This document shows, one piece after another, positions 1 to 4,919 of a DNA stretch of 9,687 nt. Every line of letters begins with the position of its first letter. The first letter of the stretch is position 1. A model generated the notes under the pieces. That model saw only the letters and a list, made by a program, of their open reading frames with translations, did no database searches and was not told the origin of the DNA. The stretch is taken from assembly GCA_030042915.1 (NCBI GenBank), contig JASHYS010000089.1, forward strand, positions 1 through 9,687, written 5' to 3'. Both the position numbers and the translations under genes were made by a program. This DNA comes from Acidobacteriaceae bacterium. GTDB taxonomy: Bacteria; Acidobacteriota; Terriglobia; Terriglobales; Acidobacteriaceae.

Positions 1-1303
1 GGGAGTGGACGGAGAAGAGTTCGGGATCCATTTCGCACTGGCCATGCCGGAGCAGTGGAACGGCGACTTCATGATGGAGGGCGGTGCGGGTGCAAACGGG
101 ACCGTATACCCGCCGATCGGGCAGACTCCGGCGCGTGACACGCCCGCCCTCACGCGCGGTTATGCCGTGGTGAGCACCGACACGGGCCACCAGGGCGCGG
201 TCTTCGATTTCAGTTTTATGAAAGACCAGCAAGCTTTTCTCGACTTCGTTGATCAAGCCAACGTGGAAGTGGCTACGCTGGCCAAGCAAATCGTTGCCGG
301 TTATTACGGCAAACCTGCTGCCTATTCGTATTTTGTTGGTTGCTCAACGGGCGGGCGCGAAGGAATGGTTCTCTCCCAGCGTTTTCCCACGGAGTTCGAC
401 GGGATCATCGTGGGCGACCCGGCGATGCGCACCGGCTTCTCGAATCTCGCCATCATGGAATGGATACCTGCCGCGTTCAATCAGATCGCGCCCAAAGATG
501 CCAATGGAAAACCCCTCCTTGCGCAAGCCTTCAGCGATGACGATCGCAAGGTGCTGATTGATGCGCTGATGAAACAATGCGACGCGATGGATGGCGTGGC
601 GGACGGCCTGATCTCTGATCCCCTGGCCTGCAATTTCGATCCCGAAGCGCTTGCCTGCAAGCTGGGCCAGACCGGCTCGTGCCTGGCGCCGGCCAAAGCC
701 ACCGCCATCAAGAAGGCCTTTGCCGGCCCAAAGACATCTTGGGGAGTTCAGGTGTATCCAAGCTTTCTCTACGATTCAGGCGTTGCTGCGACGACGGGAA
801 TCCCGGGAATCCTGGCGCCGGGGCCGAGCATGTTCGGGGGGCCTGCGCCAACAACGACTGAGGTCGACGTCGACGCGGAGGCGCTCAAAGCCGTGCAGCC
901 GCTGGTCGACTCGATGTCAACCAACCTGTCGACCTTCGCTGCGCATGGCGGCAAGCTGATCTTCTATCACGGCGACAGCGACCCGTGGTTTTCGCCTCTC
1001 GACACGTTCGATTACTACAAAGACATGGCCGCGGCGAATGGCGGGCTTGGCGCTGCCTCAAAATGGAGCCAGTTTTATTTCGTCCCGGGAATGAGTCACT
1101 GCGCGGGAGGGCCGTCGCTCGATAATTTCGATCTGCTGGGCGCAATCACCGACTGGGTTGAAAAAGGCGTGGCGCCCGAATCGGTAATGGCGACGGGAAA
1201 GGCGTTTCCTGGCCGCAGCCGCCCGCTTTGCGCCTATCCGAAGCACGCGCAATACAAAGGACAGGGCAACACCGAGGATGCAAGCAACTTCGAATGCCGG
1301 TAG
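1..1303 (+). CDS. Tannase/feruloyl esterase family protein, 5'-truncated by window edge
   Basis: Serine esterase of the tannase/feruloyl esterase family, which cleaves ester bonds of phenolic acids (gallate, ferulate and similar) and is normally exported. The frame is open to the left edge, so the signal peptide and roughly the first 100 residues are missing; 433 residues are visible. Numbering from the GTG at position 5 (not the true start), the nucleophile motif C-S-T-G-G-R-E has Cys113-Ser114. The acid is Asp326 in HGDSDPW and the base is His365 in MSHCAGG, followed by Cys366. This is the family's CS-D-HC arrangement, in which the two cysteines form a disulfide that brings Ser and His together. 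Other family blocks are GYAVVSTDTGHQG (residues 52-64) and DAMDGVADGLISDP, the likely calcium-binding lid segment. The C-terminus, ending in a Cys-rich SRPLCAYP...FECR segment, is complete. Substrate cannot be told from sequence. It converges with the next gene, leaving 47 bp between stops. Confidence 0.93.
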   Translation, partial: GVDGEEFGIHFALAMPEQWNGDFMMEGGAGANGTVYPPIGQTPARDTPALTRGYAVVSTDTGHQGAVFDFSFMKDQQAFLDFVDQANVEVATLAKQIVAGYYGKPAAYSYFVGCSTGGREGMVLSQRFPTEFDGIIVGDPAMRTGFSNLAIMEWIPAAFNQIAPKDANGKPLLAQAFSDDDRKVLIDALMKQCDAMDGVADGLISDPLACNFDPEALACKLGQTGSCLAPAKATAIKKAFAGPKTSWGVQVYPSFLYDSGVAATTGIPGILAPGPSMFGGPAPTTTEVDVDAEALKAVQPLVDSMSTNLSTFAAHGGKLIFYHGDSDPWFSPLDTFDYYKDMAAANGGLGAASKWSQFYFVPGMSHCAGGPSLDNFDLLGAITDWVEKGVAPESVMATGKAFPGRSRPLCAYPKHAQYKGQGNTEDASNFECR

Positions 1304-1350
1304 GGCAAGGAGGGCCCGTCGCTCACCGGCTCGGGCAAAATACCCGCTGG

Positions 1351-2562
1351 CTATTTGAAGAACAGAAGCGTGATGGTGCCGGCGGAGCCGTTGCTGACGA
1401 TGATGTCGTCGCGGCCGCGACCGCGAAGATCGGCCATGACGATGCCTCGTCCGGCGGGTGGGGCGGATGCGCCGGCGGGTACGTTGATGGAGGCGCGATG
1501 AAACTGGCCGTTCTTCTGGCCTGAAAACAGAAGAATGCTCGAGCTGTTCGAACAGCTCACCGCGAAATCATTGGGCTGGTTTCCTTGGAGGCTTCCTGCT
1601 GACACGCGGCTGGGACTGGCGCATCCCGGCAGCGCGAATGGCGAGCCGGGCATGGGACGGAAGCCGCCGTGGCCGTCGCCGATCAGCACCGTGGCCGCGA
1701 TCTGGCGAGGGTCGCTAACCTGCGGGCCGTAGGGCGCCAGAGCCAGATCGGGGATGCCGTCGTTATTGAAATCGCCCACAGCGGCACTCCACGGCGCAGC
1801 GCCGGCCGGGAACGGTGAGCCGGTGGCTGGGCGAAATCCGCATTTGCCGTCTCCGAGCAGCACGCTGACGACGTTCCCATTCCAGTTTCCGATGTCGGTA
1901 TCGGGCATCACGATATCGAGCTGCCCGTCGCGAGTGAGATGGGCAGCAAGCAGAGACACATCCGATCCCGGACCGGCCGGAAATTTCGGGCCATTGCGGA
2001 GGCCACCCTTGCCATCGCCCAGCAGCAACTCGACCTCTCGGCTGCCCCAGCTGTCAATGACGGCATCGAGCGGCTGGTCGGGCCCGCAGAAATGTCCCAC
2101 CACCACGCTGTGGGGATGGGGCTTTACGTCCACTGTGAATGGTGAATGCGGCGCAGGATGGAAGCTGCCGCGCCCATCCCCGAGGAGCAGGGTCACATAC
2201 GGCGCCTGGTGGTTGGCGATCAGCAGGTCGGGATTGCCGTCGCTGTTGAAGTCTCCGATTCCGATATTGTTCGGCGAGTGTCCCGCCGGAAAAGGCGAAC
2301 CTGGAGCTTTGACGAAGTGACCCTTGCCGTCGCCAAGGAGAACGGTGACCGTGCCGGATTCCGGATTGGCCAGGACGATGTCGGGGAACCCGTCATGATT
2401 GAGGTCAGCGACGGCGATGGCCTGAGGATCGCCGCCAACCGGAATGATGGTGGTGGTATATTGCGCGCTGCCTTGACCGTGAGCTGGGCACCGCGGAAGC
2501 AGGGCCACGCAAACGGTGAGGCAAGCGTATCCGTAGAATCTCCGCAAACCGAAGGCGGCCAT
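1351..2562 (-). CDS. Secreted FG-GAP/VCBS repeat protein, seven-bladed beta-propeller
   Basis: Exported repeat protein of unknown substrate; such propellers usually mediate binding rather than catalysis. From the chosen ATG (403 aa) there is a short basic N-terminus (RRFYGY), a hydrophobic stretch ending near residue 22, and a probable signal peptidase site around AHGQG at 28-31. Seven FG-GAP/VCBS units follow at about 44-86, 95-137, 148-190, 200-245, 256-303, 315-355 and 370-403. Most show the D-x-[ND]-x-DG-x-x-D calcium loop and a TVxLLGDGxGxF strand. The loop is intact in repeats 1, 2 and 5 (Asp53-61, 104-112, 264-272) and degenerate in the others. Blades are joined by GSPFPAG-type linkers. 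The ATG at 2562 is preferred because a GGGGG run lies 5 nt upstream; a TTG at 2577 would add five residues (408 aa). The protein ends in the last blade with no anchor or sorting domain. Seven repeats fit a closed propeller like the integrin alpha head, by inference only. Confidence 0.9.
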   Translation of the reverse strand: MAAFGLRRFYGYACLTVCVALLPRCPAHGQGSAQYTTTIIPVGGDPQAIAVADLNHDGFPDIVLANPESGTVTVLLGDGKGHFVKAPGSPFPAGHSPNNIGIGDFNSDGNPDLLIANHQAPYVTLLLGDGRGSFHPAPHSPFTVDVKPHPHSVVVGHFCGPDQPLDAVIDSWGSREVELLLGDGKGGLRNGPKFPAGPGSDVSLLAAHLTRDGQLDIVMPDTDIGNWNGNVVSVLLGDGKCGFRPATGSPFPAGAAPWSAAVGDFNNDGIPDLALAPYGPQVSDPRQIAATVLIGDGHGGFRPMPGSPFALPGCASPSRVSAGSLQGNQPNDFAVSCSNSSSILLFSGQKNGQFHRASINVPAGASAPPAGRGIVMADLRGRGRDDIIVSNGSAGTITLLFFK

Positions 2563-2640
2563 TGCATCCCCCGACAAACGAGAAAAGGATAGCAGTGCGG
2601 CCGGTCAATTTCGCAAACGTTGGTGCGGGCTCTGTTCCCT

Positions 2641-2668
2641 TTGAGATAGATTGGAGGAACAGTAAATT
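2641..2668 (+). promoter_or_regulatory. Candidate sigma70-type promoter for the alpha/beta hydrolase
   Basis: TTGAGA at 2641-2646 (5 of 6 to the -35 consensus) is followed after 16 bp by TAAATT at 2663-2668 (4 of 6 to the -10 consensus). It lies in the divergent spacer between the FG-GAP gene and the hydrolase gene. The predicted start of transcription near 2675 would give a leader of about 50 nt to the ATG at 2728. It is a local AT-rich patch in GC-rich DNA, which supports the call, but the match is by eye only. Confidence 0.35.
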
Positions 2669-2727
2669 CTGCGCGGAATTCGAAACAGAGAGTGCGCTTG
2701 AAAACCCCCGCGCCTGGACTGTTGGCC

Positions 2728-3894
2728 ATGCGAAAAACCCCGTTGTTCTTCGGCTTGAACCTCGTGCTCGCCTTGTTCTTTCGGCCCTGCGCCGCGCAGC
2801 AACCCGCGACCGAGGCAGCCACGCCTTCACAGGCTCCTGCCACTCACTATCAGCTGGTTCAAAAGGAGCTATTCATCCCTGCGCCGATGGCCTTTCCGAA
2901 CGGCCTGGACGTGCTTGAGGTTTATTTCACCCTGCCCGGCAAGGTCCCGTTGGCGGTGCTTACGCACGGAACTGCCCATGAACCCGCCGATCGGGCACAT
3001 GTGACTCCCTGGGGGCAAATGAGGCAGGCGCAATGGTTCGCGCGCCGCGGATACTTCGTCATGGTGGTGGTTCGTTCAGGGTATGGCCGCTCCGGCGGCA
3101 AGCAGGACAGTACCGGCGGCGGTTGCCGCGCCGGGAACGGCAGTTTTCAGGAGGCGGGGGAAGCGAGCGTCGAGGATTTGCGCGCGGTGATGAAATACGC
3201 TGAGAAGTTACCCCAGGTGGACACCGGAACGATCATCAGCGCCGGCGTCTCCACAGGCGGCTTTGCGCAAGTGGCGCTCTCAGCCGATCCGCCACCGGGG
3301 CTTAAGGCGGCCATCAGCTTTGCCGGTGGGCGCGGCGGCGACGGTCACGAGAACAACTGCAATCTGCCCGGCCTGCTTGATGCCTTTCGCGTCTTCGGCA
3401 GGGAAGCCCATAAGCGTGGCGACCTGCCCATGCTTTGGATCTATGCGCAAAACGACCATTGGTTTACTCCGCCCATGGCACAACAGTTTGAAGCCGCTTA
3501 TGCAAAATCCGGCGCCACAGTGCAATTTCAGATGATGCCTCCGGACGGAGACGAGGGCCACCACCTGTACGCGCACGTCGCGGCCTGGTCCGATCTCGTG
3601 GATGCCTATCTCAAATCGCATAACCTGCTTCCGCTCGGCGACATCGTGTTGCCGGCTCCGGAACCGCCCGATGTGCCCATGCCGACCGGCCTGGCCGCCA
3701 AAGATGCAGAAACATGGAAGCGCTTCCTGCTTGATGCTCCCTACAAAACCCTGATTGCCGATGAGAATGGCGCGCTTACGATCTCTGGGGCCGGGTTCGA
3801 CCAATCCATGGCGGACGAGGATGCCAGGGATCGCTGCAAGAAAGCAGGAGGCAACCGCTGCACCATCGTGGCCAGAACTCCCGGGGTCAACTGA
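2728..3894 (+). CDS. Secreted alpha/beta hydrolase with C-terminal cysteine-containing domain
   Basis: Alpha/beta-hydrolase-fold enzyme, probably exported, substrate unknown (dienelactone-hydrolase/peptidase-like fold). The start at ATG 2728 (388 aa) puts a classical signal peptide first: MRKT, a hydrophobic core to about residue 18, then a likely cut after CAA at 21-23. An in-frame GTG at 2692 would add 12 residues ahead of the signal and is less likely. Visible catalytic elements are the oxyanion-hole HG at 80-81 (LTHGTAH), nucleophile Ser175 in GVSTGG, acid Asp243 in AQNDHWF, and base His278 or His279 in DEGHHLY, all in the expected order. A Gly/Pro-rich linker (about 297-325) leads to a C-terminal segment of about 60 residues with Cys370 and Cys378 (DRCKKAGGNRC). 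It resembles the small 'A..C..G..C' domain appended to other bacterial alpha/beta hydrolases and may carry a disulfide. The gene is divergent from the FG-GAP gene and 89 bp upstream of fdhD, with no obvious functional link to it. Confidence 0.88.
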   Translation: MRKTPLFFGLNLVLALFFRPCAAQQPATEAATPSQAPATHYQLVQKELFIPAPMAFPNGLDVLEVYFTLPGKVPLAVLTHGTAHEPADRAHVTPWGQMRQAQWFARRGYFVMVVVRSGYGRSGGKQDSTGGGCRAGNGSFQEAGEASVEDLRAVMKYAEKLPQVDTGTIISAGVSTGGFAQVALSADPPPGLKAAISFAGGRGGDGHENNCNLPGLLDAFRVFGREAHKRGDLPMLWIYAQNDHWFTPPMAQQFEAAYAKSGATVQFQMMPPDGDEGHHLYAHVAAWSDLVDAYLKSHNLLPLGDIVLPAPEPPDVPMPTGLAAKDAETWKRFLLDAPYKTLIADENGALTISGAGFDQSMADEDARDRCKKAGGNRCTIVARTPGVN

Positions 3895-3906
3895 GGCCGA
3901 CGCCTC
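3893..3906 (+). terminator. Weak hairpin at the hydrolase stop codon
   Basis: GAGGC at 3893-3897 can pair with GCCTC at 3902-3906 across a four-base loop, beginning within the TGA stop. No T-run follows, so this is at best a weak stop or stability element separating the hydrolase from fdhD. Seen by eye only. Confidence 0.2.
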
Positions 3907-3972
3907 TTCGCGCCGAGCCGCATGTTCTCAATTGCGCACGCCGCAGCCGGGGAGCAGTTTACCCTCATCTAC

Positions 3973-3977
3973 AGAGG
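3973..3977 (+). promoter_or_regulatory. Ribosome binding site supporting the GTG start of fdhD
   Basis: AGAGG lies 6 nt upstream of the GTG at 3984. No in-frame ATG is available nearby upstream, and the protein from this GTG aligns in length with known FdhD proteins, so the GTG start is well supported. Confidence 0.55.
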
Positions 3978-3983
3978 CGGCGA

Positions 3984-4805
3984 GTGGATACAACGCAGCA
4001 GGGCGTTGCGCCAATAAAAGTGACGGAGTGGGAAAACGGCGTGGTGCGCTCGGGGAGCGACTACCTGGCCGCCGAGGAGCCGCTGCAGATTTGCGCCGGC
4101 GGCAAACCTTTGGTCGTCACCATGCGCACGCCGGGCAACGATCGCGAATTGGCAGCCGGGTTTTTGTGGACGGAAGGTCTGATCACAGACCGCGAGCAGA
4201 TTGTTGGATTCGGCGGCGACCCACTGCCGATGTTGGGCCGGCCGAACAACGTCGTGGAAGTTGATTTGCGTGAGGGGACGCTAAGACCCACCAACGCAGA
4301 GCGAAACTTTGTGGCAACTTCGAGCTGCGGACTGTGCGGCAAAACCTCAATCGATGAGGTGCGGGCCAAGGGGCTGCGGCCCGTCGACTCGCGGCTCATC
4401 ATGGACGTCGATACCCTGTGCGCTCTGCCTGAGAAATTGCGCGCCGCGCAGCCGGTGTTCGAGCGCACGGGCGGGTTGCACGCTGCGGCGCTCTTTGACG
4501 GCAAGGGCGAGCTGGTTGCGCTCCGCGAAGATATCGGACGGCACAATGCCGTGGACAAGATCGTGGGATGGGCCTTGCTCGAGGGTATGATTCCACTCAA
4601 AGAGCATGTGCTTCTGGTGAGCGGACGGGGAGGATTCGAGATCGTGCAGAAGGCCATTGCCGCGGGCGTGCCGATTGTGGCTTCGGTCTCGGCTCCCTCC
4701 AGTTTGGCGGTTGATTTGGCCCGCGAATTGGGTCTCACCCTGATCGGATTTCTGCGCGGGCGCCGCTTTGTGGTTTATGCGGGCGAATCGCGCTGCCGGA
4801 TGTAG
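3984..4805 (+). CDS. fdhD: Formate dehydrogenase accessory sulfurtransferase FdhD
   Basis: Cytoplasmic sulfurtransferase that passes sulfur from a cysteine desulfurase (IscS in E. coli) to the bis-MGD cofactor of formate dehydrogenase, a step required for active enzyme. At 273 aa it matches the family's usual length (about 270-280). Family blocks in order: ELAAGFLWTEGLI near residue 55; the redox/sulfur-carrying CGLCGK motif with Cys115 and Cys118 (CxxC); TGGLHAAAL near 163; EDIGRHNAVDKIVG near 183; SGRGGFEIVQKA near 213; SAPSSLAVDLARELGLTLIGFLRG near 237; and a FVVYAGE end. The start is GTG with a nearby AGAGG. It sits 114 bp upstream of its probable client, the formate dehydrogenase catalytic gene, on the same strand, so co-expression is likely. 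Nothing looks broken or unusual. Family assignment is secure; the client is inferred from adjacency. Confidence 0.96.
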   Translation: MDTTQQGVAPIKVTEWENGVVRSGSDYLAAEEPLQICAGGKPLVVTMRTPGNDRELAAGFLWTEGLITDREQIVGFGGDPLPMLGRPNNVVEVDLREGTLRPTNAERNFVATSSCGLCGKTSIDEVRAKGLRPVDSRLIMDVDTLCALPEKLRAAQPVFERTGGLHAAALFDGKGELVALREDIGRHNAVDKIVGWALLEGMIPLKEHVLLVSGRGGFEIVQKAIAAGVPIVASVSAPSSLAVDLARELGLTLIGFLRGRRFVVYAGESRCRM

Positions 4806-4837
4806 GTTGGCCGTTTCGAAGGCCGAGTTGAAAATGT

Positions 4838-4843
4838 CATAAT
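4838..4843 (+). promoter_or_regulatory. Possible -10 element (CATAAT) upstream of the formate dehydrogenase gene
   Basis: CATAAT (5 of 6 to the consensus -10) lies in the 114 bp spacer between fdhD and the catalytic gene, about 76 nt before the ATG. At the right distance upstream (4815-4820) there is only TTCGAA, a poor -35. If real, it would give the dehydrogenase and DUF1641 genes a promoter separate from fdhD. Confidence 0.25.
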
Positions 4844-4904
4844 CGATCCGGGGCGCTTGCCGCCTCAATCTTCTGGGTTAGGATTCGAGTCCCCATTTCC
4901 CCGC

Positions 4905-4909
4905 GAGGA
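4905..4909 (+). promoter_or_regulatory. Ribosome binding site of the formate dehydrogenase gene
   Basis: GAGGA is placed 10 nt before the ATG at 4920. It supports that start, which also gives a complete N-terminal ferredoxin fold. Confidence 0.5.
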
Positions 4910-4919
4910 TCGGTAATCC

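Noticed and set aside
1314..1336. Possible bidirectional terminator between the tannase and FG-GAP genes (GCCCG / CGGGC)
   Set aside because: Only a 5 bp stem with a 13-base loop and no T-run on either strand; within chance expectation for GC-rich DNA.
1754..2592. Two long plus-strand open frames (1754-2320 and 2146-2592) across the FG-GAP gene
   Set aside because: They lie opposite a gene with seven clear repeats and a signal peptide; their translations are Pro/Ser/Arg-rich without motifs.
2578..2640. Promoter for the FG-GAP gene on the minus strand
   Set aside because: TTGACC/TATCCT- and TTGCGA/TATCCT-like pairs exist but with spacings of about 11 and 19 bp; neither is convincing.
4061..4738. 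Minus-strand open frame of 225 codons opposite fdhD
   Set aside because: fdhD carries all family motifs on the plus strand; the antisense translation is low-complexity Ser/Pro/Arg without motifs.
4807..4825. GGCC-TTCGAA-GGCC symmetry just after fdhD
   Set aside because: Four-base arms around a short palindrome, no T-run and no known operator; too weak to call a terminator or binding site.
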